From Streptomyces sp. NBC_01549 (GTDB taxonomy: Bacteria; Actinomycetota; Actinomycetes; Streptomycetales; Streptomycetaceae): a DNA stretch of 64,000 bases. Every line of letters begins with the position of its first letter. The stretch's first letter is position 1. The stretch is taken from positions 3,956,001 to 4,020,000 of the forward strand of contig NZ_JAPEPW010000001.1 of NCBI RefSeq assembly GCF_026339955.1, given 5' to 3'. The notes beneath the pieces are model-generated. The model searched no databases. It was given only the letters and a program-made list of their open reading frames with translations, and had not been told where the DNA came from. This document shows, one piece after another, positions 34,227 through 42,704 of this stretch. A program made the translations under genes and the position numbers.

Positions 34227-35969
34227 TCAACTGGCGCACACTGTCTTGTCCGCCGTGGACTTGTCGACCTCAGGTGCCTTGGTCGGAGTGGTCAGCGACA
34301 CTCCGGCGCCCTTGAAGTCCTTGCCCAGGGTCAGCACGATCGCGGGCAGACCCTGTGAGTTCTTCTCGCTCTTGCCAGGCTTCAACGCCGAGGCGGACAG
34401 CCCCATGAGGTCCGCCAGCTTGCGCGCCTGATCGGCCTGGTCGGGAGAGTACTCCAGGGTCGTCTTGCTCAGTGTTGCGTCGGCGTTACCGAGCTGGCTG
34501 GACTTGGTAACGCCCTCAGTATTCTGCAGCCAGTTAAGAGTCTCCTGTGCGCTGCCGGCCGGGGCGCCGCCGTTGTAGATGTCGACGCGGATGTCGGCGG
34601 CGGCGGAGCGGGTGCCCTTGAGGCGTGCGGCGACCGCGGCCTTCTCCTTCTTCTCCTTCTGCTTCACGGCGGTGAAGGAGACGTCGCTCTTGATCGCGTC
34701 GAAGACCTCGGGGGCCTGCGCCTGGTTCACGACGACGGTCGCCTTGACCTTCTCGGCGGGGTTGTCGAGGACCGGCACCGTGGTGAAGGTGATGTTCTTC
34801 GGGGGCACCCTCTTGAGCTCCAGGGCCACGTCCTTGAGCGTGCTGACCTTCCCCAGGCCCGTGTCCACCGTCAGCGCCTTCGTGGCGGCCTCGGCCAGGC
34901 TGATCAGCTTGGTGGGGCTGGTGAGGGTGTCGCCGGAGGCCATCTTGCGCATCAGCGAACCCAGGAACTGCTGCTGCACCTTGATGCGGTCGAGGTCGCC
35001 CTGGTTGCCGAAGCTGTGCCGGGTTCGTACGAACGCCAGGGCCTGCTCGCCCTCGACCGTGGACGTGCCCTTGGGCAGCTTGAGGTGCGACTCCTTGTCG
35101 TTGACGGCGTGCGCCACACACACGTCGACGCCGCCGACCGCGCTGGTCAGCGTCTTCACCGCGTTGAAGTCGGCCATCATGAAGTGATCGGGCGCTATGC
35201 CGGTGACCGCCTTGACGGTGAGCATCGTGCAGCCGGCGTTGCGGCCGTCCTGACCGAGGCTCGTGTTGAAGCGGACGTTCTGCGTGCCCGGGATGATCTT
35301 CTCGGTGCCGTCCGCCTGCTTCGTCGGACAGTCCGGCACGTCGACGATCAGGTCACGCGGAATGCTCAACGCGGTCGCGTTCGTACGGTCCTTGGAGACA
35401 TGCAGCAGGATGTTGGTGTCGGCGTGCCCGACGCTGCCCTTGTCGCCGTAGCCCCCGTTGCCCTTGCCGGTGCGCTTGTCGGTGCCGATGATCAGGATGT
35501 TGAAGGCCTCGTCCTTGCTGAAGCCCTTCTTGCCCGCGCTGCCGACGTCCGTCGTACTGACGTTGCCCTCGAGGTGCTTGAGGTAGAGATATCCCGCGGC
35601 CGAGACGGCGACCAGCACGAAGGCCATCGTGCCGCCGGTCCACAGCAATATCTTCTTCGCCTTCGACTTCTTCGGCTTCGTCCGCCCCTTGCGGCGGCCC
35701 GGTGGCGGCTCGGCCGGCGCGCCACGGCGTCGGCGCGGCCCGGGCACCTCGGGGCCGGGCGCCGCCGGACTCTCTCGTTCCGGCGCCCTACGCGCGCGTG
35801 TCCCCGCTCCCGGTCCCGCGTTAGCGGGGGTACCCCGACGCGGTCTCGGGACTCCCGACTGCGGAGCGGAAGGGGTCAGTCGCAGTTCGTATTCGCCGGT
35901 GTTCGGGTTGAGCACCCACTGGTCTGCGGGATCGATATTGTCCGCCCGCCCACGGCCTTGCGCGTCCAC
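34227..35969 (-). CDS. LCP-family protein with LytR_C domain
   Basis: A 580-residue protein starting at a GTG (35969) with GGAGGA ten bases upstream. An N-terminal segment (WVLNPNTGEYELRL) is followed by a Pro/Arg-rich stretch, a Lys-rich KGRTKPKKSKAKK and one helix (GGTMAFVLVAVSAAGYLYL). The LCP domain has FNILIIGTDKRTG, HADTNILLHVSKD, LSIPRDLIVDVPDC, DHFMMADFN and ALAFVRTRHSFG. LytR_C includes IRVDIYNGGAPAGSA and IVLTLGKDFKG. It is transcribed in the same direction as its neighbours on either side and lies 141 bp from the next LCP gene. Confidence 0.88.
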   Translation of the reverse strand: MDAQGRGRADNIDPADQWVLNPNTGEYELRLTPSAPQSGVPRPRRGTPANAGPGAGTRARRAPERESPAAPGPEVPGPRRRRGAPAEPPPGRRKGRTKPKKSKAKKILLWTGGTMAFVLVAVSAAGYLYLKHLEGNVSTTDVGSAGKKGFSKDEAFNILIIGTDKRTGKGNGGYGDKGSVGHADTNILLHVSKDRTNATALSIPRDLIVDVPDCPTKQADGTEKIIPGTQNVRFNTSLGQDGRNAGCTMLTVKAVTGIAPDHFMMADFNAVKTLTSAVGGVDVCVAHAVNDKESHLKLPKGTSTVEGEQALAFVRTRHSFGNQGDLDRIKVQQQFLGSLMRKMASGDTLTSPTKLISLAEAATKALTVDTGLGKVSTLKDVALELKRVPPKNITFTTVPVLDNPAEKVKATVVVNQAQAPEVFDAIKSDVSFTAVKQKEKKEKAAVAARLKGTRSAAADIRVDIYNGGAPAGSAQETLNWLQNTEGVTKSSQLGNADATLSKTTLEYSPDQADQARKLADLMGLSASALKPGKSEKNSQGLPAIVLTLGKDFKGAGVSLTTPTKAPEVDKSTADKTVCAS

Positions 35970-36214
35970 GGTTGTCTGAATCCTCCGTCGGGGCCACGCG
36001 GCGCCCTTCCCCCTCAAAGAGCGCTCGGGTCTCGGTCAAGCAGTGCGCGACCCCCAGGATGGACCTCGTGGCCGGGTGCACCGGATCGCTCACACTATCC
36101 GGCCGGTTCCGGGTCGAGCGACGACGGTGACAAATTCCACGTCCCTACAACTGGGCAATCCGCCCTATTTCTCAGAGACTTCTTAGCTTCGCACCTCCCG
36201 CCTTGGTGTGCGCT

Positions 36215-37522
36215 TTACCCGCAGGCGTCCTCGGCCGCCGTGTTCCCCCGGAAAGTCGGCGCGGGTGGGGGAGTGGCGAGCCGCTTTCCCCTCGACTTCC
36301 CGTTGTCGTCCGACTCCTCTTCGTAGTCGAATGCCGGGTCGTACGTACCTTCGTGACCACCCTCGTACGAGTTCTTGCGTTTCGCGGGGGAATCCGTCGG
36401 ATGGTCCGTCGGAAGGCTCGTCGGAAGGGCGCTCGGCGGGTCCGTCGGAAGGTCCTTGGAGACCGTCACCGGGCCGTCCGCGCGCAGCAGGGCGAAGAGT
36501 TTGTCGGCCGCGGGTTTCACGAGCTGGTCGCGATTGGCGTTGTAGGCGTACGACGTCCTGGGCACCGTCAGGAATTGGACGCGTTCCGTAGGGATATCGC
36601 GCATCCCGCGGACCAGGTCGTACAGCCCGCGCAGGCTCGCCAGATCCGGGTCCGTGGTGAGCGACGAAGTGGCCGCGTCGAGTACGGGATAGAGCCGTGC
36701 CGGATTGAGCAGGACGTCGTTGCTCTGCACCTTGTTGACGAGCGCGCCGAGGAACCGCTGCTGGCGTTCCATCCGGTCGGTGTCGCTGCCGTCGCCGATG
36801 CTCTTGCGGGCGCGGACGTAGCCGAGGGCCTGTTCGCCGTCGAGCACGACCTTGCCGGCGGGCAGCTTCAGCTTGGCAGCCTTGTCGTTGATGGCCTCCT
36901 TCAGGCACACCTCCACGCCGTCCACGGCGTCGACCATGTCCTTGAACCCATGGAAGTCGACGACCACGTGATGGTCGACCCGGATGTTCGTGAGTTTCTC
37001 GACGGTCCGGATCGTGCACGCCGAACCACCCACCTCGAAGGCGGAGTTGAACATCGCGAACATCGGCTGGGTGCGGCTGCCGTCCGGACGCCGGCAGCTC
37101 GGCACGTCCACCATCAGGTCGCGGGGCAGGGAGACGGCGGTGGCGCTGCGCCGGTTCGCGGACAGGTGCAGCAGGATCGTGGTGTCGGAGCGCTCGGTCC
37201 CGGAGTCGCGGCCGTACTTCTTGTTCCCGTCGCCCGACCGCGAGTCCGATCCGATCAGCAGGATGTTCTGCGCGTCGCGCACCAGCGCGGTGGGCCGCTC
37301 CTTCTCGTAACGGGCGAGCTCGGCGGCGGCGGCCTCGTCCGACGTGATGTTCCGGCTCAGCTTCTCGTACGCGGCCCAGCCGACACCGACGGCACCGAGG
37401 ACCGCGAAGGCGACACCGAGCGCCGAGTACCGCACCCAGCGTCGTCGTCGCCGTGTGAGCCCGGCACCGGTGGGCGAAGCCCCCGCTCCCGGCCCTGCGC
37501 TGTCGGTCACGTCGGAGTCCAC
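36215..37522 (-). CDS. LCP-family protein, no LytR_C domain
   Basis: A 435-residue LCP protein: a short N terminus with RRRRRW, one helix (SALGVAFAVLGAVGVGWAAY), then QNILLIGSDSRSG, RSDTTILLHLSANRR, VSLPRDLMVDVPSC, RVDHHVVVDFHGF and ALGYVRARKSIG. The C terminus is a Pro/Thr/Asp-rich tail containing repeated LPTDPP/LPTDHP-like units and an acidic DPAFDYEEESDD stretch rather than LytR_C. The start GTG at 37522 has no good ribosome-binding site at the standard distance, so it is uncertain by a few codons. Confidence 0.87.
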   Translation of the reverse strand: MDSDVTDSAGPGAGASPTGAGLTRRRRRWVRYSALGVAFAVLGAVGVGWAAYEKLSRNITSDEAAAAELARYEKERPTALVRDAQNILLIGSDSRSGDGNKKYGRDSGTERSDTTILLHLSANRRSATAVSLPRDLMVDVPSCRRPDGSRTQPMFAMFNSAFEVGGSACTIRTVEKLTNIRVDHHVVVDFHGFKDMVDAVDGVEVCLKEAINDKAAKLKLPAGKVVLDGEQALGYVRARKSIGDGSDTDRMERQQRFLGALVNKVQSNDVLLNPARLYPVLDAATSSLTTDPDLASLRGLYDLVRGMRDIPTERVQFLTVPRTSYAYNANRDQLVKPAADKLFALLRADGPVTVSKDLPTDPPSALPTSLPTDHPTDSPAKRKNSYEGGHEGTYDPAFDYEEESDDNGKSRGKRLATPPPAPTFRGNTAAEDACG

Positions 37523-37652
37523 CCCTCATGGCGTGCGAGCGTGCGGTGCTCTTACGACCATGGCTCGGAGGGTCGGCGAGGGCGGCAGATAAGGGGCCGA
37601 ACGGGTGACGGGCCCCGTCCGGGGCGCGGGGTGCAGGGTTCTGACAGGTGCG

Positions 37653-37698
37653 CCGGAAGCCGTGAACACTAAACCGCTTTAGTGCTCGCGGCTTCCGG
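37653..37698. terminator. Long imperfect hairpin
   Basis: CCGGAAGCCG...CACTAAA pairs with TTTAGTG...CGGCTTCCGG around CCGC, with a few unpaired bases. It lies between the TIGR03089 gene and the LCP gene upstream of it, so it would end transcription entering from either side. Confidence 0.75.
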
Positions 37699-37764
37699 GG
37701 GCTCCACAGCGGGACGGCGGGCGCGACCGGCCCCAGGGCCCCGCCCCCGACAGGCGGCCGGCGG

Positions 37765-38520
37765 CTACCGAACCGTCGAGGTCACCCGCTCACTCTCGAT
37801 CCGCTTGGCCAGCGCGTCCTCGCCCAGTTGCTCCAGATGACGGCAGAGCACCACGGACCCTCCGGAGGCGAGCGGCGCGTACAAGCCCGCACTCAGCCCC
37901 TCCCAGGTGTCGTACGGCAGCGCGGACAGGATCCGCGCCCCGGGCCCCGTCAGATCCAGCGAGGCCGCCTCCGCCCGGGCCCGCTCGACGACCTCGGCCC
38001 CCGTGTGCTCGGCCCCGGCGACGATCAGCGCGGCCTCCTCCGGGTCCACCGGCGCGTATGGCTGGAAGCGGTCGCCCTGGCTCGGCACCTCGACGGCATA
38101 GTCGGCGTACCCGGCGGGCGGCGTCGGGAAGCGGCGCCCCAGCGGCGCGAGCGAGAGGGCGACACGCTCGCCGGAACAGGCGAGCCCGGCCTCGAGCGCG
38201 TCGGGCCCCGCGACGACGATGTCGGCGGCACCGGGCTCGCCCCGGACATCCGCGACGACCCCCACCGAGGAACACGCGAGCAGCCACACCGCTGTCTGCC
38301 AGTGCGCGGGCAGCAGCAGCGCCACCCGGTCGCCGGGCTCGGCGGACAACTCGCCCTGGAGGAGATTGGCGGTCTTGGCCACCCAATTGGCGAAGGTGGC
38401 GACGGACAATTCGACACGTTCACCCGTGGCGTCGTCGTAGAAGGTCACCAGGGGGCGCGCGGGGTCCGCGGCGAGCGCGGATCGCAGCAGGTCGGCAGGG
38501 GTGCGGTCGGTGGCGTTCAC
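37765..38520 (-). CDS. TIGR03089-family protein (truncated AMP-binding-enzyme-like)
   Basis: A 251-residue actinobacterial protein resembling only the N-terminal half of acyl-CoA synthetases (VTFYDDATGERVELSVATFANWVAKTANLL, GDRVALLLPAHWQTAVWLLAC, LPYDTWEGL). The ATP-binding P-loop and C-terminal lid of AMP-binding enzymes are absent, so adenylation is unlikely. The start is a GTG at 38520 (VNATDRTPADLL). It is found near LCP genes in Streptomyces, but the function is unknown. Confidence 0.8.
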   Translation of the reverse strand: MNATDRTPADLLRSALAADPARPLVTFYDDATGERVELSVATFANWVAKTANLLQGELSAEPGDRVALLLPAHWQTAVWLLACSSVGVVADVRGEPGAADIVVAGPDALEAGLACSGERVALSLAPLGRRFPTPPAGYADYAVEVPSQGDRFQPYAPVDPEEAALIVAGAEHTGAEVVERARAEAASLDLTGPGARILSALPYDTWEGLSAGLYAPLASGGSVVLCRHLEQLGEDALAKRIESERVTSTVR

Positions 38521-38625
38521 GCGCGCAAGCGTACGCGGGGGCATCCGGCGGGACGCGACACCCGCGCCACCGGTTCGGCCGAGTGTGGCCCGACGGTCCG
38601 TCAAATCCGCAATAGACAGATATGT

Positions 38626-39984
38626 ATGACTATGTTCACGATCGGGGGCATGCGTGGATTCCTTGCTTCCTCGGTCGGCGCCACCTGCGCGGCCGCCCTC
38701 ACCCTTCCGCTGGCCCTGTCCGCCCCGGCACAGGCCCGACCCCAGGCGGCGAGGACCGACCCCGCCGTACCGGGCAGCACCCAGTCCCTCCCTCTGGTCC
38801 CGCTCTCCGGCGACCGCTCGCTCGGTCCCGCCGCGCCCGAACAGGGCCTCGGCAGACGGAGCGTACGGTCGTTCTCGCTGGTCGGCGTCGTCTGGGACGA
38901 CCCCGACGCCGAACTGCGCGGTCGCGTCCAGGTACGTACCCGCGCCACCGGAGCCAGCCGATGGTCCGGCTGGCAGGACATCGAGACCCACAACCGCGAG
39001 CACGCGGCCGACCCGGACACCGCCGAGGGCGGCTCGGGCCGGGTACGCGGCTCCACCGCGCCGCTGTGGGTGGGCGACTCGGACGGGGTCGAGGTCCGCG
39101 TCCAGGCGCAGGTGGACGAAAGAGCCACGGCAGCCGTCGAGTCGCCGCTTCCCAGGGGCATGCACCTCGAACTCGTCGACCCCGGCGCGGGGCCCGCACC
39201 CCGGGGCGCACTGACGGGCGACGGGCTCGCGGGCGCGGAGAGCGCCGAGACCTACGCCACCTACGCCACCAACGCCGATCTCGCCCCGTTCGGCGCGACG
39301 GAGCTCCCGGCGCTGTCCAGGGCCGAGACCGAGCGCGAGGTCCCGGCCGCCCGCCAGGGCGCCCCGAACGTCAAGCCCTACATCGGCGAACGCCCACACA
39401 TCGTCACCCGGCGCGGCTGGGGGGCGGACGAGAACCTGCGCGAGGGCGGTTTCGTGTACACCAAAAAGGTGAATGCCGCCTTCGTGCACCACACGGCCTC
39501 GGGCAACAACTACCGCTGCTCCCAAGCCCCTTCGGTCATCCGCAGTATCTACCGCTACCACGTAGTGAGCAGCGGCTGGCGCGACATCGGCTACAACTTC
39601 CTCGTCGACAAGTGCGGAAACATCTACGAAGGCCGTGCCGGGGGCGTGGCGAAGCCCGTCATGGGCGCCCACACCCTCGGTTTCAACAGCGACACCATGG
39701 GGATCGCGGTCCTCGGCAGCTTCCACAACACCAAGCCGTCCGCCGCCGCGGTGACCGCCATCGCGCGGCTCACGGCATGGAAGCTCGGTCTCTACGGAGC
39801 CGATCCTCGCGGCAAGACATACCTGAAGTCCGGCGGTGGCAATCTCTACCGAAAAGGTAAGAACGTACGACTGAATGTGATCTCCGGCCATCGGGACGGG
39901 TTCGCCACGGAGTGCCCGGGCAGGCTCCTGTACGGCAAACTCGGCTCGGCCAGAACGGCCGCGGCCCGCTACCAAGGCCGGTGA
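38626..39984 (+). CDS. Secreted N-acetylmuramoyl-L-alanine amidase (PGRP/Amidase_2 domain)
   Basis: A 452-residue exported protein. The signal peptide runs from MRGFLASSVGATCAAALTL to APAQA; the start may be ATG 38626, 38632 or 38650. About 220 residues of variable beta-rich sequence follow. The C-terminal amidase has RRGWGADE, zinc ligands in AFVHHTASG and ISGHRDG, and the TECPG end. DIGYNFLVDKCGNIYEGRAGG is the family core. It cleaves the MurNAc-L-Ala bond in peptidoglycan, fitting its place beside five LCP genes. It is divergent from the TIGR03089 gene. Confidence 0.9.
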   Translation: MTMFTIGGMRGFLASSVGATCAAALTLPLALSAPAQARPQAARTDPAVPGSTQSLPLVPLSGDRSLGPAAPEQGLGRRSVRSFSLVGVVWDDPDAELRGRVQVRTRATGASRWSGWQDIETHNREHAADPDTAEGGSGRVRGSTAPLWVGDSDGVEVRVQAQVDERATAAVESPLPRGMHLELVDPGAGPAPRGALTGDGLAGAESAETYATYATNADLAPFGATELPALSRAETEREVPAARQGAPNVKPYIGERPHIVTRRGWGADENLREGGFVYTKKVNAAFVHHTASGNNYRCSQAPSVIRSIYRYHVVSSGWRDIGYNFLVDKCGNIYEGRAGGVAKPVMGAHTLGFNSDTMGIAVLGSFHNTKPSAAAVTAIARLTAWKLGLYGADPRGKTYLKSGGGNLYRKGKNVRLNVISGHRDGFATECPGRLLYGKLGSARTAAARYQGR

Positions 39985-40052
39985 GGTCTGCGCGGAGCCA
40001 TCGAGGACACCCCACTGCCGTCGAAGGCCTCTTACTACGGACTGCATAAACT

Positions 40053-40080
40053 GACCGGCCGAATCACCCTTCGGCCGGTC
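40053..40080. terminator. Terminator after the amidase gene
   Basis: GACCGGCCGA and TCGGCCGGTC form a perfect 10-bp stem with an 8-nt loop, 68 bp after the amidase stop and 23 bp before the next start. Confidence 0.75.
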
Positions 40081-40103
40081 CCGGCAGGAAGCAGAGACGA
40101 CAG

Positions 40104-41186
40104 GTGACAGAAGCGATCCTCCTGGTCGGCGGCAAAGGCACCCGACTGCGCCCGCTCACGGTGAACACCCCCAAGCCGATGGTTCCGGCGGCCGGGGTTC
40201 CGTTCCTCACGCACCAGCTGGCGCGAGCGAGAGCGGCGGGCGTCGAGCACATCGTCCTGGCGACCTCCTACCTGGCCGAGGTGTTCGAGCCGTACTTCGG
40301 CGACGGTTCCGCGCTGGGCCTCCACATCGAGTACGTCACCGAGGAGGAGCCCCTCGGCACGGGCGGCGCGATCCGCAACGTGGCGGCGCGTCTCCACTCC
40401 GGCCCCGACGAGCCGGTCCTGATCTTCAACGGCGACATCCTGACGGGCCTGGACATCCGGGCCCTGGTGGCGACCCACGAGACGACCGGCGCGGACGTCT
40501 CCCTCCACCTCACCCGTGTCGAGGACCCGAGGGCGTACGGCCTGGTCCCCACGGACGGGACGGGCCGTGTGACGGCGTTCCTGGAGAAGCCACAGACCCC
40601 CGAGGAAATCGTCACCGACCAGATCAACGCGGGGGCGTACGTCTTCCGCCGCTCGGTCATCGACACGATCCCCGAGGGCCGCCCGGTCTCGGTGGAACGC
40701 GAGACCTTCCCCGACCTCCTCGCCACCGGAGCCCACCTCCAGGGCATGGTGGATTCCACCTACTGGCTGGACCTGGGCACCCCCCAGGCCTTTGTACGAG
40801 GCTCCGCGGACCTCGTCCTGGGCCGCGCCCCCTCCCCGGCTGTCCCGGGCCGTTGCGGGGACCGCCTCGTCCTGCCCACGGCCAGGGTCGCCCCCGACGC
40901 CAAACTGACCGGCGGCACGGTCGTCGGCGACGGCGCGCACATCGGCGAGGGCGCCCGCATCACCGGCAGCACGATCCTGTCGGGCGCGGTCGTCGAACCC
41001 GGCGCCGTCATCACCGACTCCCTCGTCGGCGCCCGCGCCCACATCGGCGAACGCACCGTCCTCTCCGGCACGGTCATCGGCGACGGCGCGGTGGTCGGCC
41101 CCGACAACGAGCTCCGCGAGGGCGTAAGAGTCTGGTGTGAGGCGAAAATCCCGGCGGGGGCGCTCCGCTTCTCGTCGGACCAGTAG
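40104..41186 (+). CDS. Mannose-1-phosphate guanylyltransferase-type NDP-sugar pyrophosphorylase
   Basis: A 360-residue enzyme. The nucleotidyltransferase domain has LLVGGKGTRLRPLTVNTPKPMVP, the sugar-nucleotide site VLIFNGDILTG and VTAFLEKPQTP. From about residue 255 a left-handed beta-helix follows, made of hexapeptide-like repeats (GDGAHIGEGARITGSTIL, GARAHIGERTVLSG). It makes an NDP-sugar, most likely GDP-mannose, from the sugar-1-phosphate that the phosphomannomutase at 55114-56475 would supply. Related glucose-1-phosphate uridylyl- or thymidylyltransferases share the motif, so the exact sugar is inferred. A repeat cluster follows its stop. Confidence 0.85.
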   Translation: MTEAILLVGGKGTRLRPLTVNTPKPMVPAAGVPFLTHQLARARAAGVEHIVLATSYLAEVFEPYFGDGSALGLHIEYVTEEEPLGTGGAIRNVAARLHSGPDEPVLIFNGDILTGLDIRALVATHETTGADVSLHLTRVEDPRAYGLVPTDGTGRVTAFLEKPQTPEEIVTDQINAGAYVFRRSVIDTIPEGRPVSVERETFPDLLATGAHLQGMVDSTYWLDLGTPQAFVRGSADLVLGRAPSPAVPGRCGDRLVLPTARVAPDAKLTGGTVVGDGAHIGEGARITGSTILSGAVVEPGAVITDSLVGARAHIGERTVLSGTVIGDGAVVGPDNELREGVRVWCEAKIPAGALRFSSDQ

Positions 41187-41214
41187 AGCCGGCAGAGACA
41201 GAAGCGCGGGCGGG

Positions 41215-41585
41215 GGCTGGCCGCACAGTTCCCCGCAGCCCGCGTCTTCAGCCCGTCCGGCGTGTGAGGACGAGGCTGGGGGCCGATGCCCCACCCACCC
41301 CCGGCCCGCACCATCCAGCCCGTCCGGGGTTCGAGGACGAGGTCGAAGGCCGATGGCCCCATCCACTCCCGCCAGCCCGTGTCTTCGGCCCGTCCGGCGT
41401 TTGAGGACGAGCCCTTCGGGCGAGGCGGGGGTCCAGGGGGCGCAGCGCCCCTGGCGGGGTGCAGGGGCGGGGGTCCGCGGGGGTCCGGGGGGTCCGGGGG
41501 GTCCGGGGGCGGAGCCCCTGGCGGGGTCGAAGGGGCGGAGCCCCTGGGGATGGGATGGGTAGGGGCGGCGGGGGCGAGAGACTCC
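41215..41585. repeat. Compound intergenic repeat, copy A
   Basis: Three copies of a 26-bp unit (core AGCCCGTCCGGCGTTTGAGG) start at 41249, 41316 and 41386. They are followed by a G-rich part in which CCCCTGGCGGGG and GGGGCGGAGCCCC inverted repeats recur, including GGGGGTCCG runs. Most of this is nearly identical to the region at 56476-56800. It fills the gap between the guanylyltransferase and the convergent DNA glycosylase gene; no gene is seen. Confidence 0.9.
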
Positions 41586-41604
41586 CGGCCGCACCCGGGG
41601 GCGA

Positions 41605-42618
41605 CTACAACCGCCCGATATCCCCTCGCGGCATCCGCGGCGCCCGCCGCGCAGGCGTCCGCCCCGACAACAGAATCAACCGAGCCGCCCGATGCCGCTG
41701 CCCGGCATACGGCTCCAACAGCGAAAGCATCACGGAGTCGTCCGCATCCCGGTCCCCCGCCAGCGCATACCCCACGATCCCCGGCAGATGAAGATCCCCC
41801 ACGGTCACCGAATCCGCCGCCCCGTGACTGCGCTGCACGGTCTCCGCCGAGGTCCACGGCCCGATCCCGGACACCAACTCCAGCCGAGCCTGCGCAGCCC
41901 CCGGCTCCATCCCCACCGCTTCCTCGAGCCTCCCCGCCACCCGAACGGCCCGCAGAATCGTCGACGCCCGCTTGTTGTCGACCCCGGCCCGATGCCACTC
42001 CCAGGAGGGAATCAGCGCCCACGTCCGCGGCTCCGGCATGACGGACATCCGCTCCGGCGCGGGCCCCGGCGCCGGCTCCCCGAACTTCTGTACGAGCAAC
42101 CGCCACGCCCGATACGCCTCGTCCGCCGTGACCTTCTGCTCCAGAACGGACGGAATGAGCGACTCCAGCACCAGCCCGGTACGCGTCAGCCGCAACCCCG
42201 GCCGCCGATGCCGCGCGATGGCGACCAGCCGGTGACGGGGCTCGAAGACATCGGGATCGTCGGCCGCGCCGAGCATCTCGGGGAGCTGTTCGAGAAGCCA
42301 TGCGCTCCCCGGCCCCCACGCCTCGCCCCGTACCACCCCGTCCCGCGCCGAGACCCGCAGCGTCCCGGCCCCGGCGGGTGTCCGACTGGTCCGCCACACG
42401 GCCCCGTCCGGCGTCGCGCGGAAGGTCGGATCGCCGGGCCCCCGGCGCAGCGGCCCGAGCACGAGCCCGAGATCGAGCGGCCAGGGCGGTGTCCACGTCC
42501 GCGTACGGCCAGGTGCGACCGCCTGCCGAGGCACTCCGCCGGGGGCATCGGCGGGCACGGCGACATGCCCGCCGCGCACAGTCGTACGCGTCGGCCGGGG
42601 AGCGAATCGTCCAGCCAC
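41605..42618 (-). CDS. DNA-3-methyladenine glycosylase II-type (HhH-GPD) protein
   Basis: A 337-residue base-excision glycosylase of the AlkA/HhH-GPD superfamily. The domain runs from LVLESLIPSVLEQKVTADEAYRAWR to LELVSGIGPWTSAETVQRSHG, the helix-hairpin-helix with its GIGPWT turn. The catalytic-Asp region is ADSVTVGDLHLPG. The first 110 residues are beta-rich. It would remove alkylated bases. The product has no Cys cluster, so it is not an Nth-type Fe-S enzyme. Confidence 0.85.
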   Translation of the reverse strand: MAGRFAPRPTRTTVRGGHVAVPADAPGGVPRQAVAPGRTRTWTPPWPLDLGLVLGPLRRGPGDPTFRATPDGAVWRTSRTPAGAGTLRVSARDGVVRGEAWGPGSAWLLEQLPEMLGAADDPDVFEPRHRLVAIARHRRPGLRLTRTGLVLESLIPSVLEQKVTADEAYRAWRLLVQKFGEPAPGPAPERMSVMPEPRTWALIPSWEWHRAGVDNKRASTILRAVRVAGRLEEAVGMEPGAAQARLELVSGIGPWTSAETVQRSHGAADSVTVGDLHLPGIVGYALAGDRDADDSVMLSLLEPYAGQRHRAARLILLSGRTPARRAPRMPRGDIGRL

Positions 42619-42704
42619 GAAAAGAGTCCTAGGGAAACTCGGGGTGCCCTACGAGAGTAGGCGCTCGGCCTCCGAGAACACTCGGCTCTCGACGCACACC
42701 ACGC

